This document shows, in pieces, positions 31,311-43,884 of a DNA stretch of 64,000 bases (its first letter is position 1; every line of letters begins with the position of its first letter). The DNA comes from Sipunculus nudus. Taxonomy: Eukaryota; Annelida; Sipuncula; Golfingiida; Sipunculidae. A program made the position numbers and the translations under genes. The stretch spans positions 56,667,519-56,731,518 of the forward strand of contig CM049306.1 in NCBI GenBank assembly GCA_026874595.1, read 5' to 3'. The notes under the pieces were generated by a model that did not search any database, was not told where the DNA came from, and saw nothing but the letters and a program-made list of their open reading frames with translations.

Positions 31311-31816
31311 AGGGGCCTAATCACCTATAGAGCATGTTGAAATAACACGAAAAATAGTGTGTTCTATTTCTAATAGAATGATACCTGCCAAAACTGTTGG
31401 CTTCCTTCTGTGCAGAAGTGTTTAAGACAGTGGACCGGGCGCGATCACTGGTGTCAACATTAACACAGCGCATGGAACTGCGTGCAGCGCCTAGGCCAAG
31501 ACAATTGTCAATCAGGAGATGCCCTGACTGACTTGGCCCCAAAAATGTAATACGGTTTCCGCTGCCTGAAACATCGCATATTTATCTGTAGCGCATGCGC
31601 AAAATCGGACTTCCGGCCACACGGCCTTGTTATTGTAAACATACACAGGTTGACTGTGTTTACGAAGACACAAAAGCATTACAAGGTGTTAAACAGATAA
31701 ATGGGAGGTACTGAAACCGTGAGCTAGGATAGTTTTATTTGGAACCTTTTGTATAAAGCAAACGTGACCTGAAAGTGTGAGAGAATAAGTAATATATTGC
31801 TCCTGATTATGTCCCT
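31311..31816. mobile_element. MITE with perfect TTAA flanks, copy 2
   Basis: Flanked by TTAA at 31307-31310 and 31817-31820; ends are AGGGGCCTAATCACC and GATTATGTCCCT. It shares CAGGAGATGCCCTGACTGAC with copy 1 at 4585. Confidence 0.78.
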
Positions 31817-31942
31817 TTAAATATGGCTCCTGTGTTTTCCACACGGAATAACTTGCCATCAACGATATTGTGTATTAAAGATTGCCCACAGCTCAACGCG
31901 GGTATCAGCAAGTGTCGCCAGCCATGTCCAAAAGTCTACTAA

Positions 31943-32588
31943 TGGGGCTGTCCCACTTAGGCGACTTTACAGGCGACTGGGCAGTCGCCTTATGGTCGCC
32001 TGTATGGTCGCCTGTAGTCGCCTGAAGTCGCCCCAAGACGCGTGACCACGAAGCTGTCGCCTCTGGATTTTCAACATGTTCAAAATTCTCAGGCGACAGC
32101 TTTTTTGTCGCCAGTGAGCGTAGCCTGTCTTCTACAGGCGTAGGTGCTGTCTTAGGCTGTCGCCAGCTGACGCGGGTTGTCGTAGGTCCTATCGTAGGCT
32201 GTCGCCAGGTGACGTGGAATGTCGTGTGTGTTGTCGTGGGCCCAACCTCGTGTCCGGCTCCTCACATAGCACATGCTTGAGAATCGTCGAAGCTTGTTGC
32301 AGGTGGACGTAGCAAGAATTCAGGTGTCGTAGGTTGTCGCCAGTGTGGCCGTAGGATGTCGTAGATGTGGTCGTAGGTTGTCGTAGGTGATTGTCCTTTG
32401 TCGCGGCGACTGTGTCGCCGGTTGTCGGCAGCTTTTCGTAGCTTGTCGTCAGACAGTCGCCAACCATTTGTAGCTTTTCGTAGACTATTGTCATAGCGGA
32501 GGTCCTGTCGCCTGGTTTTCGGCGACCATGAGGCGACAGCCTGGTCGCCTGTAGTCGCCTGTAGAGTCGCCTAAGTGGGACAGCCCCA
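31943..32588. mobile_element. MITE, TAA target duplication, GTCGCCTGTA subterminal repeats
   Basis: Perfect 24-bp terminal inverted repeats (TGGGGCTGTCCCACTTAGGC at the start, its complement at the end) are flanked by TAA at 31940-31942 and 32589-32591. Many copies of GTCGCC/GGCGAC lie in both halves, in opposite orientations. A 3-bp TAA duplication fits the PIF/Harbinger class. The 147-codon minus-strand frame inside is a by-product. Confidence 0.88.
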
Positions 32589-32780
32589 TAACTCTTCATA
32601 CCAGCCGAAAGATGAGGTCTACCTTTTGACAATGTTCAAGCACAACTCGATGGTACTAACAGTTCTACTGTGTGCGCAGTGTGCTCCGGATCCTAATTCA
32701 AGAAGGGAAGCTCGACAGTATGGATGTGCCGGTAAAACTCACTTCATTAAAAAAAACATCTTGAAGGCTTTTTAAACAGT

Positions 32781-33170
32781 ATGGGTCTTTTTGTAGAACT
32801 AGGCAAAACGCTTCAAGTAGATCAAAGAGTGACAGCTAGTCTTGTCATCCCAGCCATCAATATTCTTAGCGTATTAGGTTTGTGTGGGTGGTCTGAAAAG
32901 ATAGGTTTCCAAGAAGACCCAAGCTACAACCGAGCATCGTTTCTTGACCAAAGGATCAAGCTTAGATTTTGTAGAGACAGTGGCAAGTCCAATGATGTCA
33001 GACAGGTTAACCTCTCTGCACACAGCCATTCACGTACAATGGTGAAACCTAAATTAAACCGTCAGAGAAGAAGGTACACTGTTTGCATCAGTGAAAACCT
33101 CAGCATGAGCTGCCCTGGCCACCAAACCTTCAGAAGTCACAGACTACTTTGCAGAGCCACACCTGGATGA
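32781..33170 (+). other. 129-codon open frame, no recognised product
   Basis: It starts MGLFVELGKTLQ directly beyond a MITE. Composition is mixed with many Ser and Arg, and no domain was seen. It may be chance or a decayed retrocopy. Confidence 0.2.
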
Positions 33171-33259
33171 AAAGGGTGATATTGTGCTAATATTTTGGCT
33201 TTCTGTAGAATCACAGGCGCTCGAATCACTATTTATAATAAAGTCTTCATATCTCCAGT

Positions 33260-34345
33260 GTTGTTTGAGATACTACGACGAAATCAGGTCAAACGACCCA
33301 ATTACAAGTGGCCCATAGGCCATGACGCTTAGCTGAATAGGAACCTCTTACAATGGGTAACATGACTCCGAGACTGCTCAAAATCATGCATTTTGCCTAT
33401 AGACCTTAGTTATGGGTTACAGTGACCTGATTCTTCACAGCTGCTACCATTTGTGCTCATCTGACTAAAAGTGTTAAAATCATGTTCTTTCACTCAGCTT
33501 GCAGAATATAGGTCACAGTGACATTATCTTAGGTTTCCAAGGAGATTTTTTAGACCTCCCTGGATCTCAAAGAAGAAGATTCTAGGTCCAACGGTTACCA
33601 TCTGTGCCCTGTTAACAGAAAACAACTTCTTTGAAGGTCTAAAAATAGAGAAATGTGTAAAATTTGGAAAAAAAAAACAGGTTGCGCCACCAATCTGCAG
33701 GAACTAATGGAACACTCCATGATCAACATGCGTGCAAAGAATCATGGCCATCAGTGCATTAGTTATTCAAATACTAGATACACAGCATGAAGGATATGGG
33801 TAACAGGGACATAATTTCAGGTTTCCTAAGAGATATTTCACTGGACCTTACTGGATAAGGTAGAAGATTCTAGGTTCAATGGTTACAATCTGTGCCCATA
33901 TAACAGAAGACCGGATCTTTGAAAGTCTAAAAAAATAGAGAAAAAATGAATAAAAAAGTACAGGTGGCACCACCAGTCTGCAGGAACTGATAAAACACTA
34001 CAGGATCAATATGCATGCAAAGAATCATGATGATCAATGCATTCAGATACTAGAGCTTTTGTATCAGATTTTTTTTATGATTCTGGAGGGTATTTCTTAG
34101 CCCCATAGCTCAGAGAATATTGGTAACAGAGACCTAATTTCAGGTTTCCTAGGAGATTTTTTATGGACCTCCCAGGATGTCAAGTTATAAGATTCTAGGT
34201 CCAATGGTTACCATTTGTGCTTTTTCAACAGACAACCGCGTCTTTGAAGTTCTAAAAAAGGAGAAAAATTGCGTAAAAATTCGAAAAAAAATCCAGGTGG
34301 CGCCACCGTGTCTTTTATCGTTTACTGCCTCTGTTGGTTTATTGA
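33260..34345 (+). repeat. Helentron-like tandem repeat, 1850-3654 family
   Basis: Three units with GGTAACAGAGACCTAATTTC, GTGCCCTGTTAACAGA-like and GGTGGCGCCACC-like blocks; a perfect palindrome lies at 34296-34307. The ends are not clearly defined. Confidence 0.68.
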
Positions 34346-34459
34346 CTTCTGACAGCCTGAACAATGTTGGGTTAGAATACAAGGCTTTATATTGGTGTAT
34401 TCGTATTTTTTACAGTCGAATAAGAACACGATATGTATTTAGTTCCTGCGCATCAAGAA

Positions 34460-34657
34460 TATAACACATGTTTGTCGCAAATCCATTGTTGCCCCTTCCC
34501 CCGAATACCCTATCTCCCATTCCTTGGTTGTGAATTTACAAAGTGGCCGATGTGGTATAGAATCGAATGCTTTAACATAATCCAAACATATCATTTTCCA
34601 TCCAACGAGTTCGCTCATACTTATTGTAACATCTTTCAAGGTTCCAGGGATATTCAA
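34460..34657 (-). pseudogene. fragment of a LINE reverse transcriptase (motif A)
   Basis: The minus-strand frame contains WKMICLDYVKAFDSIPHRPL, the motif A region of non-LTR reverse transcriptases (catalytic Asp followed by AFDS.PH). Other motifs are missing, so it is a short remnant unrelated in position to the LINE at 48-54 kb. Confidence 0.55.
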
Positions 34658-34770
34658 AGGTGTTTACCTTTAAACTGATTTTATAAAATATTTTAAAATC
34701 AACTTTAATTTATTTGAAATTTACATGAACACATGTTAGGACTAGTGGAATTGAAAGTAAAATAGTTCGC

Positions 34771-34943
34771 CTTACCAAAGCTGAGTTCTTTGGCCATTAT
34801 TTTCGTTACTCCATGTGTGACCAGACAAATATTTTTCTGATGGCTCTGTTCATAACTCTGGTGTCACATTCAGGCAGTTGTAGTCGAAGTTTGACAATTG
34901 TCTGTACACTGTATGTCATCTTATCATCTTCTGAACTAGCCAT
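34771..34943 (-). other. possible first exon of an unrecognised gene
   Basis: A 45-codon frame starts at 34943 (MASSEDDKMTYSVQTIVKLR...) and stops at 34806. About 30 nt later a good-context ATG (ATAATGGCC) opens MAKELSF and runs into a strong donor, G/GTAAGG, at about 34778. Either the first frame is a tiny protein, or it is an upstream frame of a gene starting MAKELSF. No downstream exon was identified, so this is tentative. Confidence 0.3.
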
Positions 34944-34949
34944 GACAAC

Positions 34950-36265
34950 ATGACATTCAGGCCTTCGGAAATAAACTGATAGGGCCTGGAGTCATGATGG
35001 CAGTCACAACAGAACGCCCATTCTAAGGGTCGGATCAAAATATTTACTGTCTGGTATTATTTGGCATCACAGGCATATAAAGTCGTATTATATGTGCTTA
35101 ATATCGAAGAAGAACTGTTGTTACACAAAAATAATTACATTTATTACCTCCTTTCATCACTGTGGCACCGATTCACGTGAAGCGGTACTTCTCATTCAAA
35201 ACTAAATGTGTCATGGCGCGGTCGTGTATGTAAACTTGGAAGTCGGAAGCCGGAAGCCGGAAACCAAGGAATTGTCTTATAAATAAAGCAGTTTAAAGCA
35301 TGTACAAAATGCTAACGTTTCCAAACCGTTTTGTTTTTCCCCGATAGAATAAGATCTTCATTATCATTCTGTGAAGAATAATAGTGATCCATTCTTTAAT
35401 CTGAAAGTTATGGATGATTTTGTGCTCGGAAGCCATCTCGGAAGTCAGTCAGAAGTGCTGGGATGTGATCCAATGTGTATAACTCGGAAGTCACAGAGAC
35501 GCACTGGTTAACTTGTGGTTAGTTGGAGCCACAGCCCAAATGCAGTTACATTGTAATTATAGTTGCATGCATATATTAAAATTGTTTATGCATGATTCTG
35601 CTTTTAATTAGTGTATAATACAATATACATGATACATACGTAATTGAAAAACTATAAATTTTTTTATTTGTAAATTTAATATATATATATATACATATGT
35701 GTGGGTGTATTTTCACGTAATATATTTCGCCCCATCTAGAGCTATGTTTTTGTTAAAGATATTTATAATTACATGGGGAATGTATGGGAAGGGATTAATT
35801 TTTAAAATATGCAATGTAAAGAGGACATTTTGAGGCACCTTAAACAAATGATTATGAGGATTTTCTGTTTTCCGCAACTATTCTCCTACATGTTTTTGAA
35901 CAATATATTCAAACTTGAGGTTGTTGGGCTTTAATATTTATATTTCTATAAAATTACGGTATAAACTGTAAAGTCCAAATATTCAAAAGTTCGTAACATG
36001 TTTAATGTCAATGATGAAATGCGCGTCTATACATTTATAACTTGCAAAATGTCACTATTTAAAGGTAGTACTCATTGTAAAATAATTGATATGTTTAAGT
36101 CTTATGACAATCTTTGCATTTTACCGACTTTTGTGATCTGTGAGCGCCCAGGCTCACAGTGCGTGAGTCTGAGTATCAGCCGAGGAGGCGTGAGATTTTT
36201 CACGGTCGATCCCACCCCGAGCTGAGCTCTGTGGGGAGACCGTGCATGACTCGCACGGTAATGCG
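34950..36265. other. intergenic, possible promoter region and simple repeats
   Basis: A stretch at 35160-35280 has tandem GGAAGCC units (GGAAGTCGGAAGCCGGAAGCC) upstream of the candidate exon at 34943. A (TA) run lies near 35680. No gene seen. Confidence 0.35.
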
Positions 36266-36267
36266 AT

Positions 36268-36289
36268 GGGGGGGGGGGGGGGGGGGGGG
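36268..36289. repeat. 22-bp G run
   Basis: Uninterrupted dG tract. Confidence 0.95.
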
Positions 36290-36299
36290 CTTCCTCAAT

Positions 36300-37375
36300 A
36301 TACTAGTATATATTTGGATGCTCTCATAGTGGAGTAAATCACCAACTTATGAATTGGAAAGTAAAAAAATATAATAATGAAATTGCTGGGGAATAAAAAA
36401 GTAATCTGAAAAAGAAATGAAAATTGATTACGAATTTATTGGAAAAGAACTCGATAAAATGAGAGATATTACGTCTGAATGGGCTTGCGCCCTCTATGGA
36501 TGCACCACTGAATAATAAATATGGTATAATAAACCCTAATACGGCATTAAAAATAGTTATAAATTACGATGTCATTCAAAATAAAAACAGTAATATATTT
36601 CCCATACGTTGAACAAATATGAAAATTCAATATATTTTGATCTTTATAAAAATCCATGCATCTGAATATTCCGTGTTTACTCACTATTTTTATTTGATCC
36701 TTATATTTTTATCCTCAGAAAACAAAATTGACCGGACTATAGTCGGAATTCTCGATACAGTATATAGTACCGTGCGCTTTCGGACATCCTTCTCTCTGAA
36801 CTTAATAGTTGCTGGTATCAGGTTCTATAATTAAACAGAATGTTTTATATCTATAACATTTGCTCTGTAACAATTCATTTTTAAACATTTACTGAACTTT
36901 TTCCCCCAACATACGGTAAAAGCGTAAAATATTGATGAGTTAATATAATCTTGTTTTACAAAATGAAATAAAATATCAATATAATATATTATAAAAAACA
37001 GCATCATGAATGTTAAAAAACAGATTGAGTTTATGAAAAATATGTCATATTGAAATAATTGAAAATGCTTGACACGTTTGCTGACGATATGATGACCAGT
37101 GCATTAGCCATTACTGGCTTCCGAGTTTTACACATCTGGACCATAACCGGGCATTTCCGAGAAAAAAATAGTCCATAACTTGGGAATGGATAACTTTGAT
37201 TTTTGCATTATGATAGAAAAAAACCTTATTCTATCAATAAAAATAAAATGGTACTTTCCATTGATGTAGTAGCATTTTAATTATGCTTCGATCATTGCTT
37301 TATTTTTAAAAAATCCTTGCTTCCGACTTCGGACTTCCGAGTTTTACACATAGCCGTTTGGGAATCCCCTACCGG
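36300..37375. other. intergenic, no supported gene
   Basis: AT-rich. TTCCGAGTTTTACACAT occurs twice (about 37119 and 37336), which suggests a small decayed element between. Confidence 0.35.
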
Positions 37376-37376
37376 A

Positions 37377-37713
37377 AGTTATGGTTCTCCCGCTAACAGA
37401 CGTGGAGACGAGTTTTTCGAGTAAAACCAGCCTCGGTATTAAAAACTGCTGCACGAATACACGTAAGTCAACCGTTGATGTAATAATTATTATTTTCTCC
37501 AACAGAATAACGTCACTTTTTGTCTTAACTCAGGAAAATGACAGCTCGAGAAGTAGATGAAGATGAAAAAGTAGTGTCAGAAATGGCGTGCACATCTGCA
37601 CATACTAGAATTGATGCGAACCCAATAGCTTGTACTGTCACCCCATCGTCTTCCGTATATCTAAAATCGACGTTTGGGGTGACAGGCTGTCGCTATGTTG
37701 CTATATCAAGGGG
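37377..37713 (+). other. possible 5' exons with a 59-codon frame
   Basis: The good donor CACG/TAAGTC lies at about 37463, followed by a pyrimidine tract and acceptor CTCAG before GAAAATGACAGC. The ATG at 37537 opens 59 codons (MTAREVDEDEKVVSEMACTS and onward). A hairpin of GTCACCCCA and TGGGGTGAC type lies inside the frame, which weakens the coding case. It could be the 5' end of a plus-strand gene or a repeat. Confidence 0.25.
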
Positions 37714-37797
37714 ATGAGGAGTGTCTTGGAAACCAAACAAAAGACGAACTGAAGCGCCATTCACTACGCTTCGGCCATTTGAAATGAGTTCAGCTAA

Positions 37798-38481
37798 AGG
37801 TGCTTTTCCATAAGTGCGTAGTCCGTATCAATAGTCCGTATGCGTAGTCCGCATGCATAGTCCGCAGAAATCGTGTTGTAGACTTTTTAACTGGGCCGTT
37901 TCCATTCATCCGTATGCGTAGTACGTATGCGTAGTCCGTATGCGAAGTCCGTGTCCGCACGCTGCCGGGAGCGATTTTTGCGCACTACGCATACCAATCA
38001 TCGTGTCGATTTCAGATTTAGCATAGTTTTCCCCATTCAGGCCGTGCTGTATCACGTCATTTTCTATTTTCAACTGGTATGAATGTCATTTCTGGCATCA
38101 GTTTCCATGAAACCAAACATTGGCATTTGACTGGATTTTGTTTTCCTTTCTTTATCACAGACATGACTTTTAGATGATTGAAGCGTAAATATCACTGTCG
38201 TGTATATAAAATATTACTAATTATGATCTTTTAGAACTTTAATTTTTTTTATTTTATCGTTTAAATTTTGATGCTAATATATACCAATGTACAATGAATA
38301 TATGGTGAAATGGCTTGCAAAAAAAAAAAGAGAAAAACTTCAGCTACCGAGCACCTATCAATACGGAGTACGGACTACGCATATACGTACTTATGGAAAA
38401 CGAACTGGCGGTTACGGACTACGCATACGGACTACGCGTGCGGACTACGGATACGCACTATGCACCTATGGAAAACCACCT
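37798..38481. mobile_element. MITE, TAA target duplication, GTAGTCCGTATGC subterminal repeats
   Basis: The ends AGGTGCTTTTCCATAAGTGC and GCACCTATGGAAAACCACCT are inverted with two changes and flanked by TAA at 37795-37797 and 38482-38484. Each end has several copies of GCGTAGTCCGTAT in opposite orientation. It is inserted in a foldback element with arms at about 37756-37794 and 38485-38536. Confidence 0.85.
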
Positions 38482-38713
38482 TAAGTCAAGCACTTAGCTG
38501 GACAGATTTAAAAAGGCCGAAGCGTATAGTGCCCGCGTATTGACCCGCACGTCAAAGCCTCGATCTCAGACACCACACGCGTGTATAACAAATCATTTCC
38601 TTCACTATATAAGGTGACCATTGAAATGACTTAGTATTTAATGAATAGCGAGTTCAAGCTGCAATCTAAGAATGTGACGAAAAGGAAAATAGCTCCCATA
38701 ATACTTACTCTAC

Positions 38714-38814
<101 letters not shown>

Positions 38815-38884
38815 TGTGTGTGTGATTGAACTTGTAATTCCTGTTTTAAAAGAAAAGCTTGGATGTATGTATGAGTTTTTTATT

Positions 38885-39215
38885 AACAAGCTGTTGGTAA
38901 ACGCCATACATGCGCCAATGCTGACAAAACATAAAAACCTTGTAACCTACGGTGGTTGGATACGTCCGTGCAGAATTTGAAAGGTCACTCGTTGCAAAAT
39001 GCCCGTTGCAAAACTCTGGTTCGTCCGACCTGCCGCCAGATGCCCTTTTTGAATGTGTTTGGGTTATATTGGCGGGCCCAAGGGTTATAAACACATGGAT
39101 ATAAACAAAACGATCAGCCTTTGTGCTGCAGGATCGGTGTTTCGCAGGCTTTTTAATATGTTCAAGGGATTATCTTTGGATAATATACGCCAGATATCTG
39201 GATATGCCCATTTGA
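38885..39215. repeat. repeat shared with 42490-42805
   Basis: Shared blocks include GCCAGATGCCCTT, TTGGCGGGCCC and ATATAAACAAAACgatCAGCCT-like sequence. It is probably part of the TTAA MITE family, whose AGGTGATTGGGCCCCT end is seen at the 42-kb copy. Confidence 0.6.
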
Positions 39216-39597
39216 AAAAAAAAAAAAGTATAACGTAAAACGTTGATCCGTTATTTTTTTTTTTTATAAAAACACAGTTATCTGAGGCGATCGTACCAGG
39301 GCAATAGGTTAACACAAACGATCTGATATTTTCTCCATAAGGTAAGTGTACCTTGATTATTATAGTCGCAAGCTTTCGGCTGTTTTTTTTTTTTCAATTT
39401 TCCATGATTAGCGATGTCATGATCTTTTAATAGTTCTTGACAATATTCACTTAATATTATAATCATATTGACGAAGTTTTGCTGCAGTTGAAAAAAAGCA
39501 TCAGTGTGATTTTTTTTCAAACCGAGGTCACAAATTTATGTTTTCTTTCCATCTGGAGGTGAGGACAAAAGTCAGCTCGTGGAGCAACCCTCAATCC

Positions 39598-39616
39598 CCC
39601 CCCCCCCCCCACCCCC
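39598..39616. repeat. C-rich run
   Basis: Nearly pure dC tract of about 19 bp. Confidence 0.9.
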
Positions 39617-40273
39617 CTCCATGAGCCCAAGCTTAGTGATGGAGATTACAAAGCCCTCTTAAAAATAATCCAAATTGACATGACTTTGACATGATTTTTA
39701 CATTTATTATAAAATCTTATGCCATGCCTATGAATTACCGAAATTCGAAATTCTTTTTTATCTTGAGATACCCTACCGGGTATATTCATGTCGAGTGCTA
39801 GTGTGTGGTGGGCGGAATGAATTGCCATATTGCTATATACCGCGACATCTAGCGGCAACCATGCGAACGAGGCAGCTTTGACAAGTGGATCACATTCTAA
39901 TAATAATATACGTTTATGCGAGAATTTGTTATGTTATTAAACACAGGTGTTTATTAATACAGTTAATAAACGTGACACTAATTAAGTGCCGTTTTCTTTT
40001 TACAAACTTACTTGACAAAAACAAAACGTTCAGGAATCATAAAAAGAGCAGGGCCAGCTGTATTTGCAGCATAATTAGGCCAATAAACCTTAATGCATAT
40101 GGATTGGTGAAAGGAATGGGTCTAATTACTGGTAATAAAGAACTTTGTCCGTCACACTTGGCCACTATAGAAAAAAGTGCGTCAATATATATACCGGTTA
40201 ACCGTGCTTTATTTAGATATTAAGAAACATTTTGGAAGAAACGGGCGGAAAGTCTCTGAGAATGACGACTTAA

Positions 40274-40740
40274 AGAGACTTATTCACATAAAAGGTATGT
40301 TAAATTTAGATGATATATAGTGTGTTCTACTTAAAATATTACCGTATCTGTCAACATTTCGTTCTAAAAACTTTTGCTTTGCTCCTGCGACTATGGTCAA
40401 AATAAGTCTACTTCAGACGCGATCATAAGCGCTAAACATAAACAAAGCGCGCACGCCACCTAGTGGCCGTACCGAGCAGCTACAGAAATCAGGATTTTTT
40501 TCAAGTTTGAAGCCAGTTTCTTCTTTTATGTTCCTTCTCATTGACTATTTTGAGTTGTTTTTTACATGCTCAAGATCGGACCTTCGGTCAGATTTTCTTT
40601 CCTTCGTGAATAGACACTTGGACTGTGTTTACTCTCACACAGAACCATAACAAGGTATAAAACAGGAGAATCGGAGATAGTCAGTGCGTCTTGAAGGTTT
40701 GTTGGGAAACTTTTGTATTCAGTCAAATGAATTATGTAAT
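40274..40740. mobile_element. diverged TTAA MITE family copy
   Basis: It starts TTAA-AGAGACTTATTCAC and shares GCTTTGCTCCTG, GACGCGATCA and ACAAGGTATAAAACAG positions with the copies at 4585 and 31311. The right end is eroded. Confidence 0.55.
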
Positions 40741-40744
40741 GGCA

Positions 40745-42485
40745 TGCGATAATATAAAAATTATTATGTATTATCATACATATATGTCATTCATCATCTT
40801 TCATCATATTGCATTTTTATCGGACTGTTAATTTTAACTGTCATGAATATATGCGAATTTCTTATTCTCTTTTTATGACAATTTAATACTAGGTGAACCT
40901 TGATACGGGAAGACTTTCGTGACGATAACTTGAGGTTTTACGGAACTTATCAAGTGTCTGGAATGTATATGAGCAGGTTAAGGAAACATTTTAGGTTAAC
41001 ACTGAACGGTAGCAGAAGCTAGGCGCCATGTCATATGGGGAACACATTTCATAAATGTACAGGGAGGTTGATGATTACATGTGACCTGTTAGCAGAACGT
41101 GACAAAAGTAGTGTAATTAATGAACTTGTACTGGACAAGGAGACCGCGAAGGAAAGTTATTACCATAACAGCACGCTGACTTGATTTGATAAGACACGTT
41201 CATACTTATCACCAAATCGTCAAGTACAGCAACATGCAATAAATGTATGTACTGTACACTTTTCACAACTGTTCGGCAGAAATTGTGATCCGCGATATGG
41301 TTGATTGTAAAAAAAATTACCTTCAATCAGTGAATATCCGATATGATTATTTGTGAGTTCCTTTTGGCAGAAACTACATTCTCAAGAACCCCGCCAACTA
41401 TATTTTGCGTCATTCGAAGGTATTGGTAATCTGAGCCTTTATACGATTCTTACCGACTTTTTTGTGCAACAACAATTGTTTTGTTCAGGGAATTATTGTA
41501 TATAAAGGTGAGTACGCATCTTTTATTATGCATTTTGATTATTGAGTTGTGTCGCATAAAAAATATATTGTTTTCCTTAATAAGTATCATAAATTGCCGG
41601 CAGCTGTGAAACATATGTTTAAGTGCTGCCTCTGTTGAGTACGGGGATCAATCCTTGCCTATTGCTCATTGACTATGCTCCTGCTGTAAGCCTGTACGTG
41701 TTGGTAAGTTATTCAATAAATTATTTATCTTAAGAATGCCCAGGCAAAAAGCCACTAAATTCTGTCTAAATTTGAAAAGATATGAGTTGTTCAGTATAAA
41801 GTGTGATCAAATATTTATCATTATAATGAATATTCAACATTTTACACATAGGCCTATGAATTGTGAAAGTTGTCAGTAGCAAAAATATTCGAGGTTCAGT
41901 TAAAGATTGAACAATTAAAAGGTCCTTTTAAAGTTCCAAAACAGGCCTGATCCTTCAGAACCTAAAACCTTTTAACTTGTTATACACTTAATCATAAAAA
42001 AAATCAACTATTTTTTTATAAAATCAATATTTAGTACAGGAAGACCACATTTCTACTTTTTTTATCATTTTATTTTCGGGAATCGAACTTAAATTAGCAA
42101 AGGCCATATCGATATTAATATTCTTAAATGCGTACAAATTCACAGCTCACATTTAGGAGGAAGGGAAGACGTACTGCCCTATGGTCGTGTTTCACTCAAG
42201 AACGAGTTTTCTTGGTGTTATTTCCCAGGAATGTGTAATACAAGACCCGAAGGTTCGGCCCATCGTGCCTGGTTGACTCAAGCATAATTTTGTGCTACCG
42301 CCCTATCATGTAGTCTGAAACCAAAGTCAGTGATGAACATAGTACTTCAGGTGTCCATTCACCTTCCATTTTGGAAAAGAATTTATGTGATTTATGGTTT
42401 CCTTTGTGTATATATTAATGATCTAATGGTAATTTTGGTTGTGATAAATACTTAAAATGCCGTTGTGAAGTATGTATTAATTTGT
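40745..42485. other. intergenic, no supported gene
   Basis: AT-rich with no clear frame. The stretch 42150-42330 contains GCCCTATCATGTAGTC, related in inverted form to intron 1 near 22770. Confidence 0.35.
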
Positions 42486-42489
42486 TTAT

Positions 42490-42805
42490 CAACAACATGT
42501 TTGTAAACACAGCAATGTTGACAAACGGGAAAAAAACATGCATCATAAGGTGGTATGTTCCATATATGTGGAGGTAGAAAGGTCAATTGTTGCAAAACGC
42601 CATTTGCAAAGCTTATGTGAATTGCTGCCAGATGCCCTTGTAGAATTTGTTTTATTTTGGCGGGCCCGCACGTTTTATTAACACGCTGATATAAACAAAA
42701 CTAGCAGCCTGTGTGCGGTGATATCCATGTTTTCTGGCCTATTTTGATTAAAGCTCCAAGAGATTACCTTTAATTTATAAAGGTCAGATAGGTGATTGGG
42801 CCCCT
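42490..42805. mobile_element. TTAA MITE family, partial copy
   Basis: It ends with AGGTGATTGGGCCCCT followed by TTAA (42806-42809), the inverted form of the copy-1 left end. The left border is not visible. Confidence 0.6.
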
Positions 42806-42944
42806 TTAAGGCAGTATTAAAAATAAATAAAAGGTAAAATACGGAGGCCGGTACTTATATAAAGAAATTAAATAAAAACAAAATTCTTAACCAAACATAT
42901 ATTCACTGTTCAATAACCAAACTGCTGCCCAAAAATTGATTTTT

Positions 42945-43440
42945 AGCGAACCTGTGAGCTTATGCGATGGCGCAGCGTCGTCCGTCAGCCGTCCGCCGTC
43001 CAGGGCTGGCTTTCCGCCGTCCATGGCTGTAAGTCAGTAACTATCGGAGCTAGCAGCTCCAAATTACATGTAAGAATTAGTCACATGTGAAACTTGGTGC
43101 CCTGGAGCTTTTTAATTATTGGGTATCTGCATTAATTTAGATTTTATAGAGAAAAAGCTTAAAAACCTTTAAAAATCTTCTTCTCTGAAACTGTCCAGCC
43201 AAATTGTCCAATATTTCACAGAAATGATCCCTGGAACAATCTCTCTCAAGTTTGTTCGAATGGTTCCAGATCGGAGCATTTTGGCCGAGTTACAGGAGGT
43301 TGAACTTAGTCATCTGTCCAAAAAAGCACACTAAAATTAAAATCTCAGAAACAGCTAGAGCTATAATCACTAAATTTTATACCAATGTTTGTCACATATG
43401 TCATATCTGATTTTGAGATATTGGTGGCGCAACCTTCATT
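42945..43440 (+). repeat. Helentron-like fragment, same family as 1-1175
   Basis: It begins AGCGAACCTGTGAGCTTATG and carries the AATTGTCCAATATTTCACAG block; it ends near a GGTGGCGCAACC block. Confidence 0.65.
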
Positions 43441-43559
43441 GATGGGTTTTTTACAAGCGAAAATGTAATTTTAAATTCTTCTAGCTTATACACTGATTTA
43501 TGATGAAACTGTTAAGCTGATTGGTTTAAACTTTACAAAAATTATTCTATGGTAGGGTT

Positions 43560-43860
43560 CTGCCAGTTTTATAAGAATAGATTGGGTAAATACAGTTTTA
43601 AAAAAACATTGTAGCTAATTGAAAAAGGCTTTCTGTATTTGAAAACAGATTGGAGTTTCAGCAGCCAAGTCAAGAGGTCACTCAGTACAAACAGGTGGGG
43701 TCCAGACATCACCATGGCAACTGACCTGGCTCCGGGGGAGTGTCTAGACAATGTGTCTAGACGTCTAGACACAGCGTCTAAACGTCAAGACACAATGTTA
43801 AGATGCAGAATTCCTAGAATATTGGAACTATATTTTTCAACTGTTTGAAAAAACTTGGTT
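43560..43860. repeat. short tandem TCTAGAC/GTCTAGAC cluster
   Basis: GTGTCTAGAC and CGTCTAGACACAG units recur at 43740-43795. Nothing else recognisable. Confidence 0.5.
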
Positions 43861-43884
43861 TGCATTTTAAGCGAATTGGGTTTA

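Noticed and set aside
32189-32632. 147-codon minus-strand frame
   Set aside because: It lies across the inverted, short-repeat-filled half of a TAA-flanked MITE and has no protein-like pattern beyond the repeat.
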